A stretch of DNA of 5,018 nucleotides. Origin: Ignavibacteriales bacterium. Lineage in GTDB: Bacteria > Bacteroidota > Ignavibacteria > Ignavibacteriales > Melioribacteraceae. Location of the stretch: NCBI GenBank assembly GCA_007280825.1, contig QYQI01000084.1, forward strand, positions 1-5,018, in the 5' to 3' direction. Both the position numbers and the translations under genes were made by a program. Shown here one piece after another: positions 1 through 5,018 of the stretch. The notes under the pieces are model-generated. The model had not been told where the DNA came from and searched no databases. It saw only the letters and a program-made list of their open reading frames with translations. The stretch's first letter is position 1; every line of letters begins with the position of its first letter.

Positions 1-739
1 GATTAAACATTTTCGAGAGAACATTAGAATCAACATCCATCCCGCTGAAAGAAATAACTTGATCAAATAAACTCTGTGCATCCCGCAGAGCGCCATCGGC
101 TTTTTTTGCAATTAGCGTGAGAGCTATATCATCAATCTTAATTTTTTCAGCATCTGCAATTTCTTTCAAAAGTTTTTTGATAACACTCATTTCAATACGG
201 CGGAAATCGAAACGCTGACAACGGGAAATTATTGTTAGCGGAACTTTATGAACATCGGTTGTAGCAAATATGAACACAGTATGTTCCGGCGGTTCTTCCA
301 ATGTTTTTAGAAGCGCATTGAATGATTCGGTTGTTAACATGTGCACTTCATCTATTATATAAACTTTGTAATTGCCTTTTGTGGGAGCGTATTTAACTGA
401 TTCCCTAAGCGTCCTAATTTCTTCAATGCGTCTGTTAGATGCGCCGTCTATTTCAATAATATCAAGCGATCGTGAATTGGCAAAAGATTTGCACATTTCA
501 CATTCATTACATGGTTCGCCGTTTTTAGGATTGAGACAATTCAAAACTTTAGCAAGGATACGTGCTGTGGTTGTTTTACCAACTCCTCTCGGGCCGGCGA
601 ATAAATATGCGTGTGCAATTCGATTACTTAGGATTGCATTCTTCATTGTTGTTGTGATATGTTCTTGACCTACAACATCTGCAAAAGTTTGCGGACGCCA
701 TTTGCGTGCAGTGACAATATATTTTATTTGTTCAGCCAT
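1..739 (-). CDS. dnaX: DNA polymerase III subunit gamma/tau, N-terminal part (cut by left edge)
   Basis: This is the clamp-loader ATPase of the replicative polymerase; with delta and delta' it opens and loads the beta sliding clamp in the cytoplasm. Translating the complement from ATG at 739-737 gives 246 codons without a stop, running off the left edge. Seen motifs: the family start 'ARKWRPQTF' with 'VVGQEH' (residues 11-27), Walker A GPRGVGKT (49-56), four zinc-ligand cysteines C68, C77, C80 and C83 with the same spacing as in E. coli, Walker B with D130-E131 (IIDEVH), 'LLKTLEEPP' (143-151), sensor-1 region 'FATTD' (158-162), the SRC motif (172-174) with the arginine finger, and 'GALRDAQSLFDQ' (216-227) with sensor-2 R219. 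Domain III and any tau extension lie outside the window, so a gamma frameshift site cannot be judged. It starts 12 bases after the msrC stop, probably as the third gene of the lon operon. Confidence 0.97.
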   Translation of the reverse strand, partial: MAEQIKYIVTARKWRPQTFADVVGQEHITTTMKNAILSNRIAHAYLFAGPRGVGKTTTARILAKVLNCLNPKNGEPCNECEMCKSFANSRSLDIIEIDGASNRRIEEIRTLRESVKYAPTKGNYKVYIIDEVHMLTTESFNALLKTLEEPPEHTVFIFATTDVHKVPLTIISRCQRFDFRRIEMSVIKKLLKEIADAEKIKIDDIALTLIAKKADGALRDAQSLFDQVISFSGMDVDSNVLSKMFN

Positions 740-745
740 TTTGTA

Positions 746-749
746 TCCT
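746..749 (-). promoter_or_regulatory. Ribosome binding site of dnaX
   Basis: On the minus strand AGGA sits six bases before the dnaX ATG, inside the 12-base gap after the msrC stop. It supports the chosen dnaX start and leaves almost no room for a separate promoter in the gap itself. A promoter inside msrC cannot be excluded. Confidence 0.6.
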
Positions 750-751
750 AT

Positions 752-1258
752 TTACAAAACTATTCTTTCAAAAGAAAGTTTTTGAATTAATGTTTTGCTC
801 AAAATTTCTAGATAGTATCTATCTGTTTCATTAAAAGCTGAAATTTGATAACTATCTAAATCCAACACTCCGAAAATCTTTTCATCTTTTATTAAAGGGA
901 TCACAATCTCCGATCGTGAACCGCTATCACATACGATATGTCCTGGAAATTGATCAACATCATTTACAATTATGGTTTCTTTTCGTGCAGCACAACCACC
1001 GCAAATGCCTTTGCCGATTTCAATAACGGTACATGCAACTTTCCCTTGAAAGGGACCCAGATAAAGTTTTCCCTCTTTTAAGAGATAGAAACCGACCCAA
1101 CTAATTTTATCAAAAGTATCTTTGAGCGCTGCAGTAACATTCGCAAGATTCGAGATTAACGGCTCATCCGAATTGATCAACGAATTCAATTGTTGAAGGA
1201 GCGATGCATAAATTTCTGACAGGGGAAGATTTTTATTAATAACTAAAGTCTCTGCCAT
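752..1258 (-). CDS. msrC: Free methionine-R-sulfoxide reductase (GAF domain, fRMsr)
   Basis: This cytoplasmic enzyme of 168 residues reduces the R-epimer of free methionine sulfoxide to methionine, normally using thioredoxin. It is a single GAF domain with the signature blocks of the fRMsr family: 'WVGFYLL' (54-60), 'LGPFQGKVAC' (67-76), 'GKGICGGCAA' (82-91), 'NDVDQFPGHIVCD' (99-111), 'SEIVIPL' (116-122) and 'GVLDLDS' (130-136). C76, C86 and C110 match the spacing of E. coli C84, C94 and C118 exactly. C110 is expected to be catalytic and C76 resolving. E117, D133 and D135 match the substrate-binding acidic residues. An additional cysteine, C89, lies three residues after C86. The ATG shares one base with the lon stop (TAATG), which suggests translation by reinitiation; no strong ribosome binding site precedes it. 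The family's usual length is about 150-180 residues, so the gene is complete. A purely sensory GAF protein is unlikely given the intact active site. Confidence 0.95.
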   Translation of the reverse strand: MAETLVINKNLPLSEIYASLLQQLNSLINSDEPLISNLANVTAALKDTFDKISWVGFYLLKEGKLYLGPFQGKVACTVIEIGKGICGGCAARKETIIVNDVDQFPGHIVCDSGSRSEIVIPLIKDEKIFGVLDLDSYQISAFNETDRYYLEILSKTLIQKLSFERIVL

Positions 1259-3681
1259 TACTTTGGTTTTTTCTTCAATAATTTTTTGTTCGGTTTTTTA
1301 TCCGCTTCGAAAACAAATTTTAACGCTTCTTTTATAGTCTGAATCGGAATAATATTCATTCCATCTTTAACTTCAGATTTTATTTCACTTAGATCTTTTT
1401 CATTTTCCTTTGGTATCAAAACTATTTTTATTCCGCTTCTTCTAGCTGCAAGCAATTTTTCGTTTAGTCCTCCGATCGGTAAAATTTTTCCGCGCAAAGT
1501 AATTTCTCCGGTCATAGCTACATCATTGCGGGCAGCTTTACCGCTTAAAGCGGAAAACATAGCCAATGCCAATGTTATGCCTGCACTTGGTCCGTCTTTA
1601 GGTATCGCTCCTTCGGGAAGATGTATGTGTATCTCTTTGCCTTTTGCAAAATTCGAATCTAACCCGAAATCTTTTGCGTTTGAACGTAAATAGCTAAGAG
1701 CAGCTTGTGCAGATTCTTTCATCACATTTCCAATTTGTCCAGTGAGTGTAAGTTTTTCTGTACCTGTCATAACGGTTGCATCAACTTGAAGAATCTCACC
1801 ACCCATGCTTGTCCATGCTAAACCAGTAACACTTCCTACACGTAATTCTTTATCAGCTTTTTGAGTTCTGAACCTTGGAACACCAAGAAATTTTTCAACA
1901 AGAGCAGTATCAATAGAAAATTTCTTTTTATATTTTTTCTTGTTTCCATTGTTGGAATGAGTGATAATTATTTCTCGGGCAGTTTTACGAAGCACGGATG
2001 CGATCTCACGTTCAAGATTTCGAACACCGGCTTCACGTGTATAATCCATAATTATTTTGGTAATTGCTTCGTCTTTGAATTCAACATTATATTTTTCAAG
2101 ACCGTGAGCTTGAATCTGTTTAGGAATGATATGCCGTTTTGCAATCTGAACTTTCTCATGCTCAAGATATCCCGGTAATTCAATTATTTCCATTCTATCC
2201 TGTATAGGAAGCGGAATATTATATCTAACATTTGCAGTTGTAATAAACATAACTTGAGAAAGATCATAATCAATATCCAAGTAGTGATCATTAAAAGTAT
2301 GATTTTGTTCCGGATCCAAAACTTCAAGCATGGCGGATGACGGATCGCCCCGGAAATCCATGCTCATCTTATCTATTTCATCAAGAAGCATAACAGGATT
2401 AATTGTTTTTGCGCGTTTCATTGATTGAATAATTTTTCCCGGCATAGAACCGATATAAGTTCTTCTATGTCCGCGGATTTCTGCTTCATCACGAACGCCG
2501 CCGAGAGAGATACGAACAAAATTTCTGCCAATCGCACGTGCAATAGATTTTCCAAGCGAAGTTTTTCCAACTCCCGGAGGTCCAACAAAACATAAAATTT
2601 GTCCGCGCATATTTTTTACAAGATTCAAAACCGCAATGTGTTCTACAATTCTTTCTTTTGGTTTATCAAGACCGTAATGATCTTCATCTAAAATTTTGCG
2701 GACGTTTTTTATATCAAGATTGTCTTTTGTTTTGATATGCCAAGGAACATCAATCAGCCAATCAAGATAGTTACGAATGACAGTTGATTCGGGAGAACTC
2801 GGAGGAGTTTTCTTTAATTTGTTAAATTCTTCTATAGCTTTTTCGTAAACAGGTTTTGGCATCTTGGAATTTTTGATTCGCTCTTTGAGCTTTGCAAATT
2901 CCGGAGATGCTTCATCTTCTTCGCCAAGTTCATCTTGCAAAATTCTAATCTGTTCTTGAATAATAAATTTGCGTTGCGTCTTTTGAATATTTTCTTGAAC
3001 TTTCCCTTCGATCTCTTTTTCAATTTTCAAAATTTCTATTTCTGAATTAAGAATTCTAATAACTTCGTAGAGCTGATCTTTTAAGGAAAATTTTTGTAGG
3101 ATTTTCTGCTTAACTTCAATTTGCTGATTGATATTTGCCGCAACATAAAATAATTTACGGTCGGGTTCGTCAATATTATCAAGTGCAGTTACAGCTTCGG
3201 GAGGAACCGCTTTATTTATTTTTACATACTCTTTGAAAAGATTTGACATCTGCCGCATCAATGCATTCTTTTCTCTCGGGTCTTCATCTTTCGGGGTGAT
3301 AACTTCTATCTCGGCTTCGTAGAAATTTGTTCTATCAGTGAAGGAAATAATTCTTCCTTGAATAATTCCGTCAACTAAAATTTTAAGCAATCCGTTTGGC
3401 AGCTTTAATATCTGAATGATTTTTGCAATGGTTCCTTCAGTATAAATATCTTCTTTAGCCGGCTCTTCTACATTAGATTTTTTCTGAGCAGCAAGAAAAA
3501 TATATTTTGAACCATCAAGAGCAAAGTTTGCAGCTTTAATTGATTGTTCTCTCCCAACCAATACAGGAAATATCATGTACGGAAAAATTACATTATCACG
3601 AAGTGGCAGAACAGGTAATATGCGTGGAATACTGTCTATTGTTGAATAATTGTTGCTTGTCTTACTAATAATTTCATCCAT
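1258..3681 (-). CDS. lon: ATP-dependent protease Lon (LonA type)
   Basis: Cytoplasmic AAA+ serine protease that unfolds and degrades misfolded, oxidised and regulatory proteins. From the ATG at 3681 the protein has 807 residues (E. coli 784). Order of parts: LON substrate-binding domain starting at 'ILPVLPLRDNVIFP' (about 21-34) and extending to about 210; helical and coiled-coil region with 'QRKFIIQEQIR' (about 235-245); AAA+ module with Walker A GPPGVGKT (367-374), Walker B LLDEID (D434, E435), 'TTAN' sensor 1, 'QDRMEI' with the arginine finger, and 'REAGVRNLER' with sensor-2 R554; then the protease domain with catalytic S699 in 'KDGPSAG' and K742 in 'NEKLLAA'. The Ser-Lys distance of 43 equals that in E. 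coli. A Lys-rich insert (575-588) links AAA+ and protease domains, and the tail is Lys-rich. An in-frame GTG at 3699 would add six residues. The ATG is preferred as the stronger start codon, with GGAG 12 bases before it, but the spacing is long and the choice is not certain. First gene of a probable lon-msrC-dnaX operon. Confidence 0.98.
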   Translation of the reverse strand: MDEIISKTSNNYSTIDSIPRILPVLPLRDNVIFPYMIFPVLVGREQSIKAANFALDGSKYIFLAAQKKSNVEEPAKEDIYTEGTIAKIIQILKLPNGLLKILVDGIIQGRIISFTDRTNFYEAEIEVITPKDEDPREKNALMRQMSNLFKEYVKINKAVPPEAVTALDNIDEPDRKLFYVAANINQQIEVKQKILQKFSLKDQLYEVIRILNSEIEILKIEKEIEGKVQENIQKTQRKFIIQEQIRILQDELGEEDEASPEFAKLKERIKNSKMPKPVYEKAIEEFNKLKKTPPSSPESTVIRNYLDWLIDVPWHIKTKDNLDIKNVRKILDEDHYGLDKPKERIVEHIAVLNLVKNMRGQILCFVGPPGVGKTSLGKSIARAIGRNFVRISLGGVRDEAEIRGHRRTYIGSMPGKIIQSMKRAKTINPVMLLDEIDKMSMDFRGDPSSAMLEVLDPEQNHTFNDHYLDIDYDLSQVMFITTANVRYNIPLPIQDRMEIIELPGYLEHEKVQIAKRHIIPKQIQAHGLEKYNVEFKDEAITKIIMDYTREAGVRNLEREIASVLRKTAREIIITHSNNGNKKKYKKKFSIDTALVEKFLGVPRFRTQKADKELRVGSVTGLAWTSMGGEILQVDATVMTGTEKLTLTGQIGNVMKESAQAALSYLRSNAKDFGLDSNFAKGKEIHIHLPEGAIPKDGPSAGITLALAMFSALSGKAARNDVAMTGEITLRGKILPIGGLNEKLLAARRSGIKIVLIPKENEKDLSEIKSEVKDGMNIIPIQTIKEALKFVFEADKKPNKKLLKKKPK

Positions 3682-3693
3682 TAAAATTAATTT

Positions 3694-3697
3694 CTCC
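3694..3697 (-). promoter_or_regulatory. Possible ribosome binding site of lon
   Basis: Minus-strand GGAG ends 12 bases before the ATG at 3681. The alternative GTG start at 3699 has an AAGG at 3715-3712, also about 12 bases away. If the transcript begins near 3715, that second site would lie at the very 5' end of the message and would work poorly, which favours the ATG. Both spacings are longer than usual, so this is weak evidence. Confidence 0.35.
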
Positions 3698-3721
3698 ACT
3701 GTTCTAGTTAACCTTTAAGTA

Positions 3722-3750
3722 AATATACCAACAAAACACGGGGCTATCAA
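3722..3750 (-). promoter_or_regulatory. Predicted sigma70-like promoter of the lon operon
   Basis: On the minus strand TTGATA (3750-3745) and TATATT (3727-3722) are separated by exactly 17 bases, each matching the TTGACA/TATAAT consensus at five of six positions. Transcription would begin near 3715, giving a leader of about 35 bases to the ATG at 3681 or about 16 to the GTG at 3699. The -35 element lies inside the left arm of an inverted repeat (3734-3797), so a DNA-binding protein or DNA structure there could compete with RNA polymerase. Sequence match only; no CIRCE heat-shock operator is seen. Confidence 0.5.
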
Positions 3751-3797
3751 GAAATGGCTTTAGTCATTTATTAATACTCTTGATAGTGATCGTGTTT
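3734..3797. repeat. Imperfect inverted repeat / hairpin overlapping the lon promoter
   Basis: AAACACG (3734-3740) pairs with CGTGTTT (3791-3797), and CTATCAAGA (3744-3752) pairs with TCTTGATAG (3778-3786). GGG and TGAT form an internal loop between the two stems. Inside these, AAATGGC (3752-3758) can pair with GTCATTT (3763-3769) across a four-base loop with one G-T pair, leaving a bulge at 3770-3777. Read as DNA, it looks like two copies of an operator half-site about 34 bases apart, one of which contains the lon -35 hexamer. There is no T-run after the stem on either strand, so it is not an ordinary terminator. A role as operator is inferred. Confidence 0.6.
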
Positions 3798-3904
3798 GTA
3801 ATCTTGATCATGATCTTGCTCTTGATCTTGTTCATGCCGGGACTCATTTTCTAAAAGCAGATCAAGATTATGAACATGATCATGAGCAAGAATAACGGCA
3901 TGAA
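3778..3904. repeat. Degenerate 6-base-periodic repeat in two inverted arms
   Basis: The left arm (3786-3839, read on the minus strand) and right arm (3860-3901, read on the plus strand) are built from hexamers close to GANCAW, for example GATCAA, GATCAT, GAACAT and GAGCAA. Both arms carry one CGGCAT unit at their right-hand edge in the window. All six GATC sites (3788, 3806, 3812, 3824, 3860, 3878) are separated by multiples of six bases, even across the less repetitive centre (3840-3857). Bases 3809-3778 on the minus strand and 3860-3891 on the plus strand agree at 26 of 32 positions; 3814-3834 and 3871-3891 are complementary at 19 of 21. TTCATGCCG (3831-3839) is also matched by CGGCATGAA (3896-3904). 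The function is unknown: it could be an array of protein-binding sites, a structured leader or spacer, or a dispersed genomic repeat. No transposase or target-site duplication is visible. Confidence 0.7.
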
Positions 3905-3948
3905 ATGTTTTATTAAACTATTTTTGCTTAAACAGTTTGTGGATAATA

Positions 3949-4716
3949 ATGATCAACAAAGTAATTCAAATCTCAAAAGAAGCAGGAGAAATTGTAAGGG
4001 AAGGATTTGGGAAGAATTTTTCTACTGAGTACAAAACAAATACATCAGACCTTGTAACTGAGATTGATAAAAAATCGGAAGCTTTGATAATTGATTTTAT
4101 AAAAAAAGAATTTCCAGGTCACTCAGTTCTTGCGGAAGAGAGCGGTGAACACGGAACAAGTTCGGAATATCTTTGGGTGATTGATCCGCTTGATGGGACA
4201 ACAAACTTTGCTCATGGATTTCCAATGTTTGCTGTTTCAATCGGCGTGCAGAAAAATGGCGAGACAATTTGCGGTGCTGTTTATGATATTATGAGAGATG
4301 AAATCTATACATCGGAAAAAGGAAGTGGTTCTTTCCGTAACGGACAAAAATTAAATGTAAGCACAAACGATGATTTGCAGAAGAGTGTTCTTGTTACCGG
4401 ATTTCCATATAATATAGCAGAGAATCCCGATCATGCATTTGAAAGATTTATTGCTTCATTAAAAGCAGCGCGTGCTGTCCGACGTCTTGGTTCTGCAGCA
4501 ATTGATTTTTGTTATGTTGCCTCAGGAGTGTTTGACGGATTTTGGGAAGTTCATCTTCATCCTTGGGATATTTGCGCAGGTAAATTAATTGTTGAAGAAG
4601 CTGGCGGTGTAGTTACGAATTTTGCTGGAGAGAAGATTGATATTTATTCCAAGCAGATTTTAGCAACAAATAATTTTGTTCATCGTTCCATGATTAAATT
4701 ACTGAGTAACTATTAA
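3949..4716 (+). CDS. suhB: Inositol monophosphatase family protein (SuhB type)
   Basis: A Mg2+-dependent cytoplasmic phosphatase of 255 residues, the usual length, which hydrolyses inositol-1-phosphate and related sugar phosphates. Metal-site motifs are intact: E63-E64 in 'LAEESG' (61-66), D79 and D82 in 'WVIDPLDGTTNF' (76-87), and D207 in 'HPWDICAG' (204-211). 'DLVTEID' (34-40), 'RRLGSAAIDFCYVASG' (178-193) and 'EEAGG' (216-220) are further family blocks. 'DPLDGTTNFAHG' fits the SuhB/IMPase branch better than HisN (DPIDGT) or CysQ (DPLDGTKEF), but the true substrate cannot be read from sequence, so the symbol is by closest subfamily. The ATG at 3949 is chosen because GGA lies five bases upstream; a TTG at 3937 would add four unlikely residues. 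It is transcribed away from lon, and the repeat-rich region lies upstream. No sigma70-type promoter is convincing. No strong terminator follows the stop. Confidence 0.95.
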   Translation: MINKVIQISKEAGEIVREGFGKNFSTEYKTNTSDLVTEIDKKSEALIIDFIKKEFPGHSVLAEESGEHGTSSEYLWVIDPLDGTTNFAHGFPMFAVSIGVQKNGETICGAVYDIMRDEIYTSEKGSGSFRNGQKLNVSTNDDLQKSVLVTGFPYNIAENPDHAFERFIASLKAARAVRRLGSAAIDFCYVASGVFDGFWEVHLHPWDICAGKLIVEEAGGVVTNFAGEKIDIYSKQILATNNFVHRSMIKLLSNY

Positions 4717-4889
4717 TCAATTTTTGCTGCATTTCTCAGCTAACAGAAAATCCGAAATTACTTTCTTCGTAACAATACTATTCATAAAACGTCCAAAGAA
4801 ATATAAAAATATTCGATCTTGTTTTGGAGCAATGTAATTTATTATTTTAACGCAACCTATCCTGTAATAACAAAATAAAGAGTGAGAAA
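4717..4889. other. Intergenic stretch without a supported gene
   Basis: About 170 AT-rich bases separate the monophosphatase gene from the next plus-strand gene. A weak GCTG/CAGC stem (4726-4729 with 4737-4740) follows the stop, but it has four pairs and no proper T-run, so it is not called a terminator. TTGTTT (4819-4824) followed after 17 bases by TTATTT (4842-4847) is a poor promoter match. A short minus-strand reading frame that fills the gap is judged spurious. Confidence 0.5.
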
Positions 4890-5018
4890 GTGGAAACAAA
4901 AAACGCGGATTTAGCTTCCTTAAAAATTGACAGAACCCAGAAAAATGTTAATCCCGAACAAAAGGGAAAGCTTGTTAAAATGATTGCTGGCGGAATCAGT
5001 ATAGTAATTATTTTACTA
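4890..5018 (+). CDS. Probable efflux periplasmic adaptor (HlyD/MacA-like), N-terminal part cut by right edge
   Basis: A frame opens with GTG at 4890 and stays open for 43 codons to the window end. GAG (4880-4882) lies seven bases before the GTG. In this frame the last upstream stop is TAA at 4848-4850 and no ATG lies between it and the GTG; the first in-frame ATG is 30 codons further on, at the start of the hydrophobic segment. The visible protein has a short polar cytoplasmic leader with 'LASLKIDR' (8-15), a basic stretch ending 'KGKLVK' (25-30), and then a hydrophobic segment from about residue 31 (MIAGGISIVIILL) that looks like a signal anchor. This layout resembles the N-termini of membrane fusion proteins of tripartite efflux or ABC-type MacAB pumps in the FCB group. 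The lipoyl and beta-barrel domains that would prove it are outside the window. The CDS call is fairly safe; the product is an inference from a short N-terminus. Confidence 0.55.
   Translation, partial: METKNADLASLKIDRTQKNVNPEQKGKLVKMIAGGISIVIILL

Noticed and set aside
372..668. Plus-strand open frame of 98 codons
   Set aside because: It lies wholly antisense to dnaX, whose motifs are unmistakable, and its translation resembles no family I know.
1861..2178. Plus-strand open frame of 105 codons
   Set aside because: It is antisense within the AAA+ to protease part of lon and is explained by the base composition of that gene.
2832..3023. Minus-strand open frame of 63 codons rich in Lys and Arg
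   Set aside because: It is an out-of-frame reading of the coiled-coil part of lon, with no independent start signal.
3700..3797. Classical heat-shock operators (CIRCE or HspR HAIR) upstream of lon
   Set aside because: The inverted repeats present do not match TTAGCACTC-N9-GAGTGCTAA or CTTGAGT-N7-ACTCAAG.
3772..3837. Short minus-strand frame of 22 codons reading through the hexamer repeat from an ATG at 3837
   Set aside because: Its composition simply reflects the hexamer repeat, it has no ribosome binding site, and it stops within the lon-side hairpin.
3786..3901. CRISPR-like array
   Set aside because: The repeat unit is only six bases, has no unique spacers, and the arms are inverted. No cas gene is visible.
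3919..3926. TATTTTTG matching the Bacteroidetes TAnnTTTG promoter element upstream of the monophosphatase gene
   Set aside because: No TTTG element is found about 20 bases upstream, the match is common in AT-rich DNA, and the lon promoter on the other strand looks sigma70-like instead.
3937..3948. Four-codon N-terminal extension of the monophosphatase from a TTG
   Set aside because: The ATG at 3949 has GGA at five bases and begins the protein where family members begin. The TTG has no better signal.
4726..4740. Possible terminator after the monophosphatase gene
   Set aside because: The stem has only four pairs, the loop is seven bases, and no T-run follows on the plus strand.
4717..4899. 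Minus-strand 60-codon open frame between the monophosphatase and adaptor genes
   Set aside because: It begins with TTG, shows no recognisable motif, overlaps the start of the better-supported plus-strand gene, and has no clear ribosome binding site.

Overview
The window is AT-rich bacterial chromosome with ordinary housekeeping genes. The protein sequences (a DnaX with an intact zinc site, an 807-813 residue LonA with Lys-rich additions, and an RND-type adaptor N-terminus of the 'LxSLKIDR' kind) suggest the Bacteroidota/Chlorobi/Ignavibacteria (FCB) group, perhaps Ignavibacteria. That placement is an impression from family resemblance and was not computed.

Left block, minus strand, bases 1-3699. 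Three closely packed genes are read right to left: lon (ATP-dependent protease), msrC (GAF-type free methionine-R-sulfoxide reductase) and dnaX (DNA polymerase III gamma/tau, cut by the left edge after 246 codons). The lon stop and msrC start overlap as TAATG, and msrC and dnaX are 12 bases apart, so the three look like one operon. A sigma70-like promoter (TTGATA, 17-base spacer, TATATT) lies just upstream of lon.

Centre, bases 3700-3948. This divergent intergenic region separates lon from an inositol-monophosphatase gene and is the most unusual part of the window. It holds a hairpin-forming inverted repeat that overlaps the lon -35 element. Beside it is a degenerate 6-base-periodic repeat (consensus GANCAW) arranged as two inverted arms. 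All six GATC sites in this stretch fall in the same 6-base phase, and the heptamer TCTTGAT/ATCAAGA occurs five times.

Right block, plus strand, bases 3949-5018. A complete SuhB-type inositol monophosphatase gene is followed by about 170 bases without a convincing gene. Then comes the first 43 codons of a GTG-started gene that runs off the right edge. It is probably the membrane-anchored N-terminus of an efflux periplasmic adaptor (HlyD/MacA-like).

Functionally, the minus-strand operon combines protein quality control, repair of oxidised free methionine and replication clamp loading. No RNA genes, CRISPR array, insertion sequence or phage gene is visible. No convincing new multi-gene system is present. 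The repeat-rich divergent promoter region is the best candidate for something undescribed.
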